Shown here piece by piece: positions 22,370 through 29,658 of a stretch of 49,687 bases of DNA. The position numbers and the translations under genes were made by a program. The DNA is from CAYNFS01 sp964396685 (GTDB lineage: Bacteria > Patescibacteriota > Doudnabacteria > UBA920 > 2-01-FULL-46-14), in NCBI GenBank assembly GCA_964396685.1, contig CAYNFS010000010.1:1-49687 (forward strand). The letters run 5' to 3'. The notes beneath the pieces are model-generated. The model was not told where the DNA came from. It was given only the letters and a program-made list of their open reading frames with translations, and did not search any database. Positions within the stretch are counted from its first letter, which is position 1, and every line of letters begins with the position of its first letter.

Positions 22370-23298
22370 AAATTATATTTTTTGGAACATCCGAATTTGC
22401 GATTCCGGCCCTACAGAAACTGCATGAGTCGGATTTTGAGATTGTTGCCGTAATTACCCAGCCTGACAAACCGGCGGGACGCAAACAAAAGCCTCTCCCC
22501 TCCCCTGTTAAAACCTGGGCGCTTGAGCGTGGATTGAAAGTTCAGCAACCGCTAAGTTTAGAAATTAGAAATTTGAAAACGGAAATTTCTGATGTGGGGG
22601 TGGTGGCTTCTTATGGAAAAATAATACCCAAGTCGCTTTTGAGCTGGCCGAAACACGGAATATTAAATCTCCATCCCTCTTTGCTGCCAAAGTATCGCGG
22701 CCCCTCCCCTATTCACGCCGCGATTCTCAATGGCGATGCCGAAACCGGGATAAGCATAATTAAACTCGATGAAGAAATGGACCACGGCGACATTGTCGCA
22801 ACTATAACCTATAACCTAAAATCTAAAACCTATTATAAAGAACTGCATGATGAGCTTGCAAAATTGGGAGCTGAACTCATAGTGAAAATCTTGCCGGACT
22901 ATGTTTCAGGAAAAATTAAGCCTGCACCCCAAGACCATTCAAAAGCAACATTTACAAAAATCATCACGAAAGACGATGCCCGAATTGACTGGTCAAAGTC
23001 GGTTCAAGAAATCGAGCGTCAAATCCGCGCCTATCACATCTGGCCCGTCGCTTGGACCACGCTTTCCGGCAAGAGATTAAAAATTTACAAAGCAACATCC
23101 TTCCCTCCTCCCCAGCCGTTGGGAGGAGAAGGAGGAGAGGTCGCCGGAATGGTAATTGCAGAAGACAATAAAGCCAGTGTTCATACAGGCAGCGGCATTT
23201 TGCAAATCTTCGAACTTCAGCTCGAGGGCGGCAAAATTCTCCCGGCTTCCGAGTTTATCAAAGGCCATCGCAACCTCAAGGGAGCGATTCTTCAATAA
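22366..23298 (+). CDS. fmt: Methionyl-tRNA formyltransferase
   Basis: Formylates initiator Met-tRNA using 10-formyl-THF. N-terminal MKIIFFGTSEFAIPALQKL, ITQPDKPAGRKQK, and the active-site region GILNLHPSLLPKYRGPSPIHAAILNGDAETGISI (about 99-132) containing the Asn/His/Asp set. The C-terminal OB-like domain follows from about 205 (ARIDWSKSVQEIERQIRAYHIWPVAWT). Three stretches look repeat-derived: SLEIRNLKTEISD near 64-76, ITYNLKSKTYYK near 146-157 and FPPPQPLGGEGGEVAG near 245-260 (23099-23141). 310 residues. Its 3' end overlaps the convergent glycosyltransferase gene by 23 bp. Confidence 0.94.
   Translation: MKIIFFGTSEFAIPALQKLHESDFEIVAVITQPDKPAGRKQKPLPSPVKTWALERGLKVQQPLSLEIRNLKTEISDVGVVASYGKIIPKSLLSWPKHGILNLHPSLLPKYRGPSPIHAAILNGDAETGISIIKLDEEMDHGDIVATITYNLKSKTYYKELHDELAKLGAELIVKILPDYVSGKIKPAPQDHSKATFTKIITKDDARIDWSKSVQEIERQIRAYHIWPVAWTTLSGKRLKIYKATSFPPPQPLGGEGGEVAGMVIAEDNKASVHTGSGILQIFELQLEGGKILPASEFIKGHRNLKGAILQ
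23099..23141. repeat. In-frame C-rich/G-rich hairpin repeat in fmt
   Basis: CTTCCCTCCTCCCCAGCCG followed by GGGAGGAGAAGGAGGAG. It encodes PPPQPLGGEGGE between two strands of the C-terminal domain. Confidence 0.75.
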
Positions 23299-24373
23299 AT
23301 TCCAGGATCTTTTTCTTGAAAATTTCCTTATCATGTTGCTGGGCAAATTCGCGCAATTTTTTTGCGTCAAATTTCATATTTTCCAGCCTTTTCACGGCAG
23401 CACTGACGGCGTCAGCGCTCTGATCGGACATCAGCGCGCCATTTTCCCCGTCTTTGATAAATTCGGCGGAGCCGCCTCGGTTTAGACCAATCACCGACGT
23501 ACCGCAGGCCAAAGCTTCCAGAACCATGATGCCGGCGTCTTCCAGAGCCGGGAAGACAAAGGCTTTGGCCCCCGTGTAAAGTTCTTTAAGTTCGGCGTCT
23601 GTCACGTGTCCCAAAAATTCGATATTTTGTTTGGCCAGCTTTCTTAACCACGGAAACTGGGTACCGTAGCCTGCCACTTTTAGGGGCAGGTTCAATTTGT
23701 TGAACGCCTGCACGACAAGATCAATTCGCTTGTAGGGCTCGAGTCTGGAGGCGGCGAGATAGTAGGTTTTAGGTGTTAGCTTATTGCTTGTAGGTTTGAA
23801 GAACTGCGTATCCACTGGCGGATAAATCACGACCGAGTCGCGATTGTAATAGCTTTTGATTCTCTCTTTGACCGTGCGAGAATTGGCAATAAGATAATCA
23901 GGCCGCTGGGCCGCTGCATAATCCCAGCCGCGAAGGTAATATTGCAGATAAGGCTTGATCGGCCATTTGATAAGCCCCGAATACGGCAGGCTTTTCAGAT
24001 ACTCATCCATGTTGAACCACAGATAGCGAGTGGGAGTATGACAGTAGGAGATATGAAGTGTGGGAGGAAAAGTTTTAACCCCTTTGGCGAAAGCAGATGA
24101 GTCCGAAAGCACCAAATCGTAACTTGTGAGTTTGAAACTTTCTATCGCGGAAGTCATGAGCGGCAGAAACCATTTGTAGTTTTTGCCGCGGAAAGGCAGT
24201 TTATTTAGAAAACTTGGCCGGATGTCATAGCTCGCAAAAACGCCCTCGGTGGCAAGCTCGTCATATACTAAAGTGAACACGGGGGCTTTGGGGAAAATTT
24301 CGTGAAAAGCCTGAAGCACCCGTTCGGCACCTCCAAGCTGGGTGAGAAATTCGTGAACAAGAGCAACGCGCAT
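23276..24373 (-). CDS. Glycosyltransferase family 4 (mannosyltransferase-like)
   Basis: GT-B glycosyltransferase of 365 residues. The start MRVALVHEFLTQLGGAERVLQAF with GGAE is typical of GT4 mannosyltransferases of the WbaZ kind. ISYCHTPTRYLWF near 108-120, LIANSRTVKERIKSYYNRDSVVIYPPVD near 161-188, YLAASRLEPYKRIDLVVQAF near 203-222, and FPALEDAGIMVLEALACGTSVIGLNRGG near 275-302 complete the donor site. It lies directly downstream of the polyprenyl sugar transferase on the same strand, so it probably adds a later sugar to the same lipid-linked chain; that order is inferred. Confidence 0.88.
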   Translation of the reverse strand: MRVALVHEFLTQLGGAERVLQAFHEIFPKAPVFTLVYDELATEGVFASYDIRPSFLNKLPFRGKNYKWFLPLMTSAIESFKLTSYDLVLSDSSAFAKGVKTFPPTLHISYCHTPTRYLWFNMDEYLKSLPYSGLIKWPIKPYLQYYLRGWDYAAAQRPDYLIANSRTVKERIKSYYNRDSVVIYPPVDTQFFKPTSNKLTPKTYYLAASRLEPYKRIDLVVQAFNKLNLPLKVAGYGTQFPWLRKLAKQNIEFLGHVTDAELKELYTGAKAFVFPALEDAGIMVLEALACGTSVIGLNRGGSAEFIKDGENGALMSDQSADAVSAAVKRLENMKFDAKKLREFAQQHDKEIFKKKILEFIEESLP

Positions 24374-24380
24374 AAGTTGG

Positions 24381-25784
24381 CTAATAATCCTCTTTTGGCC
24401 TTTTCGTCAAAAGCAGAACGACGGTTTTGAAAATGATATGCAGGTCCAGCCAGACTGACCAGTTTTCCAAATAAAATAAGTCAAGCTTGATTTCTTCTTC
24501 AAACGGCAGTTCCGGGTTGTAAATTTGGTTGATTTGAGCCAGCCCCGTCGCTCCGGGCTTGATCGTGAAAATTTTTTTGTACTGATTTTCAAATTTGGCC
24601 ACCTCTTTGATCATATGGATGCGCGGCCCCACCAGGCTCATTTGACCGCGCAGGATGTGCCAGAGCTGGGGCAGTTCATCAAGCTTGGTTTTTCTCAAGA
24701 TACGGCCTATTCCAGTAACTCGGGGGTCGTTTTTGATTTTGACGTAAGGGCCGTGACGGGTGTTTATTTGCTCCAGTTCTTGGCGTATCCTGTCGCCTGC
24801 AGCAGTCCCTTCGGACATTTCGTGATGCATCGAGCGGAATTTGTAAAATTCAAAATTGTGGAAAGAAGAACCGCGCCGTTGATGAAAAAATATCGGACCG
24901 CGGCTATCGAGTTTGATAGCAAGAGTGATCAGGAGAAAAAAAGGCGAAAACAACAGGAGGCCAACTGCCGCGACGACAATATCCATCGTTCTTTTGACGA
25001 CTTTTCCCCAGCCGTCGAGAGGAGTATTTTTGAGCCTGATTATCGGCATGCTCCCGATGACATCTGTTTCTATGTTGGCGCGGTGGCTTTCCAAAACACC
25101 CGGTAAATAGACAAATTTAATGCCGAGGTTTTCGCACAGGTCAACCAAATTTAGGACTTGATCATTGCCAAGCTTGGGATCGGCCTGCAAAAGCTCGTCA
25201 ATTCTTTCCTGCCGGTGCATTTTTTCGATTTCTGCCAAAATTTCGTCACGATAAACGAATTGCCCCGCGATCTGGTAGCCCAAGCGGGAATCGGCGCGTA
25301 TTTCCTCGATGATCTGGCCGGTCTTGTTCCCTTTGATGATTACCAGGCGGTGCCGCCCCACCCCTTTGGCCAGAAGGTTTCGCTGAATGAGCAGAAGAAC
25401 CGCTCGGCCAAGCCCCACGAGCGTTATCGCCAATACCCACCCCATGAGGATGATGAGACGGGAGGGGAACAGATTGCGATCAAAAAAGAACAAAATCACG
25501 ACAATCATGAGCCCGGCCGAAACCGCCGTGGTCACCCTGCCGACCTCGCGCCAAATTCCTCTGGTGCTTTTCTGGGTATAAAGGCCGTTTAGGGCGAAAA
25601 GCAAAAGCAGAAACGGGATGGCGGCCAGAATGAGCTTAAGATAATCCTGAAAAGACAAATCAAAAAGTACCGGCAGAGTTTCCACGCGGTACCGTAAAAA
25701 ATAAGCCAGTGAGGCCGCTATTAAAATCATCAAAAAATCCACCGGAACGGATATGACGTTGAAAATAAGCTCGGACTTTTTCAT
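24381..25784 (-). CDS. Polyprenyl-phosphate sugar-1-phosphate transferase (WcaJ/WbaP type)
   Basis: Starts lipid-linked glycan synthesis by moving a sugar phosphate onto undecaprenyl phosphate. Five hydrophobic segments lie in the first 300 residues (four before about 145, one near 268-290), with a CoA-binding-like Rossmann region between them. The catalytic domain begins at TKRTMDIVVAAVGLLLFSP and has GRIFFHQRR-type (GPIFFHQRRGSSFHNFEFYKFRSM), then RKTKLDELPQLWHILRGQMSLVGPR and PGATGLAQIN, the family signatures. 467 residues, full length. It starts just beyond the rnpB 3' end on the same strand. Confidence 0.92.
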   Translation of the reverse strand: MKKSELIFNVISVPVDFLMILIAASLAYFLRYRVETLPVLFDLSFQDYLKLILAAIPFLLLLFALNGLYTQKSTRGIWREVGRVTTAVSAGLMIVVILFFFDRNLFPSRLIILMGWVLAITLVGLGRAVLLLIQRNLLAKGVGRHRLVIIKGNKTGQIIEEIRADSRLGYQIAGQFVYRDEILAEIEKMHRQERIDELLQADPKLGNDQVLNLVDLCENLGIKFVYLPGVLESHRANIETDVIGSMPIIRLKNTPLDGWGKVVKRTMDIVVAAVGLLLFSPFFLLITLAIKLDSRGPIFFHQRRGSSFHNFEFYKFRSMHHEMSEGTAAGDRIRQELEQINTRHGPYVKIKNDPRVTGIGRILRKTKLDELPQLWHILRGQMSLVGPRIHMIKEVAKFENQYKKIFTIKPGATGLAQINQIYNPELPFEEEIKLDLFYLENWSVWLDLHIIFKTVVLLLTKRPKEDY

Positions 25785-25803
25785 GGGCTAATTATACCAA
25801 ATC

Positions 25804-25822
25804 AAAAAGCCCCAAGTAAGTC
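25804..25822 (-). terminator. rnpB 3' end: P1 strand followed by T-tract
   Basis: On the minus strand the P1 3' arm GACTTACTTGGGGC is followed by TTTTT. P1 pairing itself joins the two RNA ends, so termination here may use the T-tract with a preceding hairpin. Confidence 0.5.
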
Positions 25823-26180
25823 TATAAGCCGAATTCTGTCTTTGTGCAGTCATCTATCTAGCCCCGACGTTGCCGTCGGGGTCAAGCGCCCGACCAATTC
25901 TTGGGCTTGCACTCGGGTAAGAGTTTTGCCGTTTCACCCCCGAAGTTGCCTTCGGGACTCGTCCCGCTCCTTCTTGCGAAGGGGCGGGGCGCCTCAACCC
26001 TTTCGGGTTTCGGCGTCTCTGTTCGCATCTCTATCCTCGCGGACGACGGGCGTTACCTCCGACGCCCCTTTCGGGGGTCGGAGCTCCGTACCTAACCATT
26101 AGGGGTAAGCGTCGGAGCCGCTACCTTTGAAATTGATAACTCATATGTGGCTATCAACTTCGGAGTGTTCGGACTTTCCT

Positions 26181-26196
26181 CCCCGCCCTTTTGGTC
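26181..26196. repeat. P3 stem, 3' arm (on the RNA) of the RNase P RNA
   Basis: CCCCGCCCTTTTGGTC, the exact reverse complement of 26458-26473. Together they close the loop containing the GIY-YIG ORF. Confidence 0.9.
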
Positions 26197-26452
26197 ACAC
26201 TAATATACTATTTTTAAGTCGCTTCTTGAGATGTCCGATAACACTGCCGTGGTGTTTCAATTTTCGTTCTCTCTCAAGGGCGTCTTTTTTGTGAGCGTAA
26301 GCTTCATAATAAACCAGCTTGAATGGCGCATACGCTTTTGTTGCCAGGTCTTTTCGTGCATTATGTTGTTCAAATCTCCTGCGTAAATCGTTCGTGTTAC
26401 CTATGTAAATAAAATTCGAGTTTAAACTTTTGATTAGATACACATAATGCAT
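26195..26452 (-). CDS. GIY-YIG nuclease-domain protein encoded inside the RNase P RNA P3 loop
   Basis: 85 residues forming a standalone GIY-YIG domain: YVYLIKSLNSNFIYIGNTNDLRRRFEQHN (3-31, with Tyr/YIG and the catalytic-type Arg), LVYYEAYAHKKDALERERKLK (metal-binding Glu near 51, then the ERE-x-x-LK helix), ending HLKKRLKNSILV. The nuclease residues look intact. It lies on the same strand as rnpB and fills almost all of the P3 loop, and its TGA enters the P3 stem. No Shine-Dalgarno is visible before the ATG, so translation may be weak or happen on a separate RNA. It resembles a mobile element that entered a structurally tolerant loop. Confidence 0.88.
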   Translation of the reverse strand: MHYVYLIKSLNSNFIYIGNTNDLRRRFEQHNARKDLATKAYAPFKLVYYEAYAHKKDALERERKLKHHGSVIGHLKKRLKNSILV

Positions 26453-26457
26453 AATGG

Positions 26458-26473
26458 GACCAAAAGGGCGGGG
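26458..26473. repeat. P3 stem, 5' arm (on the RNA) of the RNase P RNA
   Basis: GACCAAAAGGGCGGGG, an exact reverse complement of 26181-26196. Confidence 0.9.
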
Positions 26474-26502
26474 CGACTACCCGACTTACTTGGGGCACAT
26501 TA

Positions 26503-26530
26503 ATATTAACAAAAAATATAGATTTGTCAA
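26503..26530 (-). promoter_or_regulatory. rnpB promoter (TTGACA - 16 bp - TAATAT)
   Basis: On the minus strand: TTGACA (26525-26530), a 16-bp spacer, then TAATAT (26503-26508). The RNA P1 strand begins 7 bp further on, near 26496. A near-consensus sigma-70 promoter, as expected for a highly expressed stable RNA. Confidence 0.85.
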
Positions 26531-26560
26531 GGAATTTACTCCGCCAATCTATATCTAAAA

Positions 26561-26590
26561 TATTCTCATATTCTTAAGAATGTAAGAATA
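26561..26590. promoter_or_regulatory. 30-bp ATTCT-box palindrome, third copy of the ArsR-like operator
   Basis: The half-sites TATTCTCATATTCT and AAGAATGTAAGAATA are symmetric about TTAA. It matches the site at 48591-48620 in 27 of 30 positions when read on the opposite strand. It lies 30 bp upstream of the rnpB -35 and just past the stop of the FNR-like gene. Function is inferred. Confidence 0.65.
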
Positions 26591-26602
26591 TGAAAGGTTA
26601 GC

Positions 26603-27289
26603 TTAATACCCGGCAAAGTCTTCGGATTTAATTTTCATAGGGTTTAAATTCAGCGAAATTAGCATATCAAAAACATCGTGAACCATCCCCGGCGCTCCGG
26701 CAATATAGAAAAACGGCGAGTCCAAATTCGACACGTTTTTTGCCAAAATATCGGCATTGACTCTCCCCTGCTCTGCTGTCCAAATCAAAATCGGATTAAA
26801 TTGCGGAAGTTTTTTAGAAAGCTCGTCGATTTCGTCAAGAAAGGGGGTTGTTTTTTTGTCGCTATTTGAATAAAAAAGTGTGATTGGCACTCGTGCAACG
26901 CGATATGACAAATCCTTAAGCATACTCATAAAAGGAGTGATTCCAATCCCGCCAGCGACAAAGACAAGAGGTTCTTGAAGAAACTCGGGTAAAACCAAAT
27001 CCCCTGCCGGTTCTCTGATTTCCACGTCTGCGCCTGGCGGCAGTTCAACAAGAGATTTTTTGAAAGCCGAATCTCTTATTCTAGTGGTTATTGAAAAAAT
27101 ATCGTTTTCATGAGGGGCGTTGACCAGAGAAAAGTCGCGCGTATGACCCTGCGCATCGTTATAAGGCGGATTTAGAAGCGTAATTGTCGTATACTGGCCG
27201 GCTTTGAAAGCAACGGGCTTGGGAAGCTTAAAATCTGCCCGCAAAGTTCCTTCCGTGACATGTTGTTTCTTATGCAGTTTGGCAATCAT
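26603..27289 (-). CDS. Ferredoxin-NADP reductase-like FAD oxidoreductase
   Basis: A 228-residue FNR-superfamily protein moving electrons between NAD(P)H and a partner. The FAD domain has FKAGQYTTITLLNPP near 31-45 and the flavin motif TRDFSLVN near 54-61; the NAD(P)-binding half begins with FVAGGIGITPFMSMLKDLS near 109-127, and ends FYIAGAPGMVHDVFDML. No iron-sulfur domain is attached, so it needs a separate partner; the WrbA-like flavodoxin (33222-33893) or membrane redox proteins are possible but unproven. The Doc toxin gene lies 10 bp upstream. Confidence 0.88.
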   Translation of the reverse strand: MIAKLHKKQHVTEGTLRADFKLPKPVAFKAGQYTTITLLNPPYNDAQGHTRDFSLVNAPHENDIFSITTRIRDSAFKKSLVELPPGADVEIREPAGDLVLPEFLQEPLVFVAGGIGITPFMSMLKDLSYRVARVPITLFYSNSDKKTTPFLDEIDELSKKLPQFNPILIWTAEQGRVNADILAKNVSNLDSPFFYIAGAPGMVHDVFDMLISLNLNPMKIKSEDFAGY

Positions 27290-27299
27290 GCGGACAAAT

Positions 27300-27716
27300 T
27301 TATAAATCAGTCAGGTAGGACTGAATGAATTTTTCCACTCCAGCCACGGTTTGATCTTTGACCTTTGGATTGCTTTCCGCCACCCATTTCGCAAAATTAT
27401 AAAGTTCCACATTATCGACCCTGATCCATTTTTCATTTTTATACAAAAAATAAAGAAGTGTGGTTACAGCAATTCTCTTGTTTCCGTTTTGGAATGGATG
27501 ATTTTTGATCAACAGGTAGAAGAGAATCGCCACTTTTCCGACAAGACCACGATATAACGCTCTGCGGTTAAACGTTTGAAACGGACTGGCAAGACAACTT
27601 TCCAGGACATTTGGATAACGAGACCCAAAATCCGGAATCGGCTCATCCCATTCCATAAGCTCTTTTGCGAGTCGAAAAGCAATTTCATGAACTTCTCCTA
27701 CGGAGACGGCTTTCAC
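27300..27716 (-). CDS. Doc-type Fic/DOC toxin
   Basis: Fic/Doc proteins transfer AMP or phosphate to target proteins; Doc phosphorylates EF-Tu. The signature HPFQNGNKRIA is at residues 73-83 with catalytic His73 and the GNKR anion-binding loop. 138 residues, the Doc size, with FQTFNRRALYRGLVGKVAILFYLLIKN before it. Its partner is the small HTH protein immediately upstream, 2 bp away, so the pair looks like a toxin-antitoxin module. Confidence 0.88.
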   Translation of the reverse strand: MKAVSVGEVHEIAFRLAKELMEWDEPIPDFGSRYPNVLESCLASPFQTFNRRALYRGLVGKVAILFYLLIKNHPFQNGNKRIAVTTLLYFLYKNEKWIRVDNVELYNFAKWVAESNPKVKDQTVAGVEKFIQSYLTDL

Positions 27717-27718
27717 AG

Positions 27719-27976
27719 CTATTCCTGCCCGAGTAATTTAAGGGTTTCGCCGTATTCCCTCACCACTTTTTTCACAGCCTCTGCGATCTGCTTTTTTGTC
27801 TTTTCAGAGATAGTTTCACCTAAAGACGACGCCAGATTTTTTTTGTCAATAACGAAATTCCTGCCAATTTTTTTGGCTTTGATTTCGCCCTTCTTTATTT
27901 TTTTGAAAACTGCTATGCGGCTAATTCCCAAAAGTTTGGCCGCTTCAGCTGTGGAAATAAAATTTTTCATATACAA
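27719..27976 (-). CDS. Helix-turn-helix antitoxin partner of Doc (excisionase-like)
   Basis: 85 residues. The N-terminal MerR/excisionase-type HTH FISTAEAAKLLGISRIAVFKKIKKGEIKAKKIGRNFVIDKKNL (5-48) is followed by a charged helix (SEKTKKQIAEAVKKVVREYGETLKLL) that could bind the toxin. The start is a TTG or the ATG two codons later. A perfect GGTTAAC palindrome lies within 20 bp upstream, suggesting autoregulation. It is not a Phd-type antitoxin by sequence, so the pairing is by position. Confidence 0.8.
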   Translation of the reverse strand: MYMKNFISTAEAAKLLGISRIAVFKKIKKGEIKAKKIGRNFVIDKKNLASSLGETISEKTKKQIAEAVKKVVREYGETLKLLGQE

Positions 27977-27977
27977 A

Positions 27978-28014
27978 GGTTAACATATGTTAACCAGCAA
28001 GTCAATGGTTAACA
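27978..28014. promoter_or_regulatory. Candidate operator of the Doc toxin-antitoxin pair
   Basis: A perfect 18-bp palindrome GGTTAACATATGTTAACC, plus a further GGTTAAC half-site about 12 bp beyond it. It sits directly upstream of the antitoxin start codon. Confidence 0.7.
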
Positions 28015-28018
28015 AGAC

Positions 28019-28105
28019 TATTTAAGCTTTCTCACAATCCCTTTGTTCGCGTCTACACCGGTAGCATATCCTTTCGGGATAACTACTGGGCAGGCCACGA
28101 CCCTA
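28019..28105 (-). pseudogene. Remnant of a second PEP-utilising phosphohistidine domain
   Basis: Just past the stop of the phosphohistidine-domain gene, the minus strand reads CPVVIPKGYATGVDANKGIVRKLK and a stop. The end VDANKGIV repeats the C-terminus of the gene itself (VEVDANKGIVKILKR). This looks like the tail of a duplicated, deleted copy. It lies between that gene and the Doc antitoxin operator. Confidence 0.5.
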
Positions 28106-29623
28106 TTACTTTTTGCCACTTCTTTTAAGAATTTTGACGATTCCTTTATTAGCGTCAACTTCCACAAAATCCCCGTCTTTCAGAACTTTGGTGGCGATTT
28201 TGGTGCCGATGACGCAAGGGATTCCCAGTTCACGAGACACAATCGCTGCGTGCGAGGTGATCCCGCCTTGCTCTGTAACAATAGCCGCCGCTTTTTTCAT
28301 GGCTGGCACGACATCTGGATCGGTAGCAATAGACACGAGAATATTACCTTTTCCAAACTTTTTCATATCTTTTGCTCGGATGATGATCTTGACTATGCCC
28401 CTGGCATAACCCGGCTGGGCTGTTTGACCTGTGAGTTCCTTAAGATTTTTGTCAAATAAACCTTTCAGTCCTGCGGTGATCCGTTTCATCTCGCCCCCGA
28501 CATGAACTTTCTCAAAGTTCTTTTCTGTGTATAGCACGCACTCCTTAAGCCGCGAAGTCAATATTTTTTGATTCAAGATTTTGTCACTTACCAGCGCTGC
28601 TTTGACTTCGCCTTTTAGCATAAATTGCACCTCAACACGGCGAAGCATCAGGCGCCTTGCGATTTCCTCTAGCAGGCTTTTGTGCATGAGATAAAGATCC
28701 AAAAGTTGAGCATGCCTTCTAAAAAGCTTGGTAATGGCGAAATTCGTAGCGATTCCGAAAAGATTTTGGTATTTGCGGTTGATCTTCAAACGCTTGTAAA
28801 CCGTACTTCTGCGGCGTTTTGCCTCACTGATTTGTCTCGCCTCTTTTTGGATAAGCTTTTTACCGCTGGTCCTGCTTTTTGCAAGCTCGCGCATTTCGTC
28901 CAGGTAATGCCGCTCACCAAACGGTTTTACATTTCCCGCATAAATATAGCCCATGTGCCCCCATCTGCCCGAGTGCAGGTGAAGGGCGATCATCAAAGCC
29001 CTGGTCGGTTTTTGAAGCGTTTTGCGGTATCTGTCATAAATTTTCAAAAACTCCTCCCGCTCTTTGGCTACGATAGTCTTCACAGATGGCGTCGTCAGGA
29101 TAATAAATGCCCGTTCTGCCTCTTGTTTGTCGTGAACCACAGAGTACAAATAGCTCTTTAGTTTTTTGGTAAAATTGCCGTGAAACATATCCACAGCGAC
29201 TGACAACCAGCCATAGGTGTAAAGTTTAGTATGGATCCTGTCGTGAAGTTCGTAGAGTGCCCAAAGTTGTTTGTTTGAGAGATTTTTGAGAGAAAGTTTG
29301 GCGGTGGTTCTGGCAAAAGCTATAAGTTCTTTGGACCATTTAACAATGTTCTGATTGATGTCTCTGCCAAGCTTTGGCCTCAAAATAAGATTTTTCAATA
29401 TATTCTCGCCGACGTCAAACGAATCCTTTTGACCAAAATAAAAATCCATGTCGAACTTTTTATAGTGCGTTAGGACTTTTTTGTAATTTCGCAAAAAAGG
29501 ATAGCTAGTATCGCTGGCAAAGCAGGACATTGGTATCTGAAAAAAGAAAATGTCGCTGTCCGGAATATCCTCCGCCAGCATCCACGGGTCTTTGTCGTAT
29601 AGGTATTTTGGCTTTGTTTTCAT
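28106..29623 (-). CDS. PEP-utilising-enzyme phosphohistidine-domain protein with large N-terminal region
   Basis: The C-terminal about 95 residues are a mobile phosphohistidine domain: GYARGIVKIIIRAKDMKKF, then GGITSHAAIVSRELGIPCVIGT with the phospho-accepting His near 457, and FVEVDANKGIVKIL. The first about 390 residues are helical with no family I can name (LWALYELHDRIHTKLYTYGWLSVAVDMFHG). Together with the separate ATP-binding-domain gene upstream (30396-31379) the parts add up to ATP-binding + middle + His, the order of rifampin phosphotransferase and not of PEP synthase, whose His domain is central. The real substrate is unknown. A PIN/RHH cassette separates the two genes. Confidence 0.75.
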   Translation of the reverse strand: MKTKPKYLYDKDPWMLAEDIPDSDIFFFQIPMSCFASDTSYPFLRNYKKVLTHYKKFDMDFYFGQKDSFDVGENILKNLILRPKLGRDINQNIVKWSKELIAFARTTAKLSLKNLSNKQLWALYELHDRIHTKLYTYGWLSVAVDMFHGNFTKKLKSYLYSVVHDKQEAERAFIILTTPSVKTIVAKEREEFLKIYDRYRKTLQKPTRALMIALHLHSGRWGHMGYIYAGNVKPFGERHYLDEMRELAKSRTSGKKLIQKEARQISEAKRRRSTVYKRLKINRKYQNLFGIATNFAITKLFRRHAQLLDLYLMHKSLLEEIARRLMLRRVEVQFMLKGEVKAALVSDKILNQKILTSRLKECVLYTEKNFEKVHVGGEMKRITAGLKGLFDKNLKELTGQTAQPGYARGIVKIIIRAKDMKKFGKGNILVSIATDPDVVPAMKKAAAIVTEQGGITSHAAIVSRELGIPCVIGTKIATKVLKDGDFVEVDANKGIVKILKRSGKK

Positions 29624-29640
29624 ATTTTACATTATTCACC

Positions 29641-29658
29641 TCGTTATCGGGCGGCTTT
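29641..29658. repeat. 18-bp direct repeat, distal copy
   Basis: TCGTTATCGGGCGGCTTT, identical to 30404-30421. Reads on the minus strand as the tail of the conserved SRPIT motif, out of context here. It ends at the last base of the PIN gene. Confidence 0.85.

Larger units (their letters stand above)
25809..26496 (-). ncRNA. rnpB: RNase P RNA with a protein gene in its P3 loop
   Basis: Catalytic RNA that trims tRNA 5' leaders. On the minus strand the ends form a perfect 14-bp P1 (GCCCCAAGTAAGTC with GACTTACTTGGGGC). Conserved blocks: GGGGAGGAAAGTCCG just after P3, GGGTGAAACGGC, and near the 3' end GATGACTGCACAAAGACAG then AATTCGGCTTATAG. P3 is a perfect 16-bp stem (26458-26473 with 26181-26196) whose loop is 261 nt and holds a complete GIY-YIG ORF. 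Without that loop the RNA would be about 430 nt, a normal size. The stop codon of the ORF falls in the P3 stem. A consensus promoter precedes it. Confidence 0.94.

Noticed and set aside
26197..26457. Group I intron or splicing insertion in rnpB
   Set aside because: The stem closes perfectly around the ORF and no intron core elements were seen; the loop can simply remain in the RNA.
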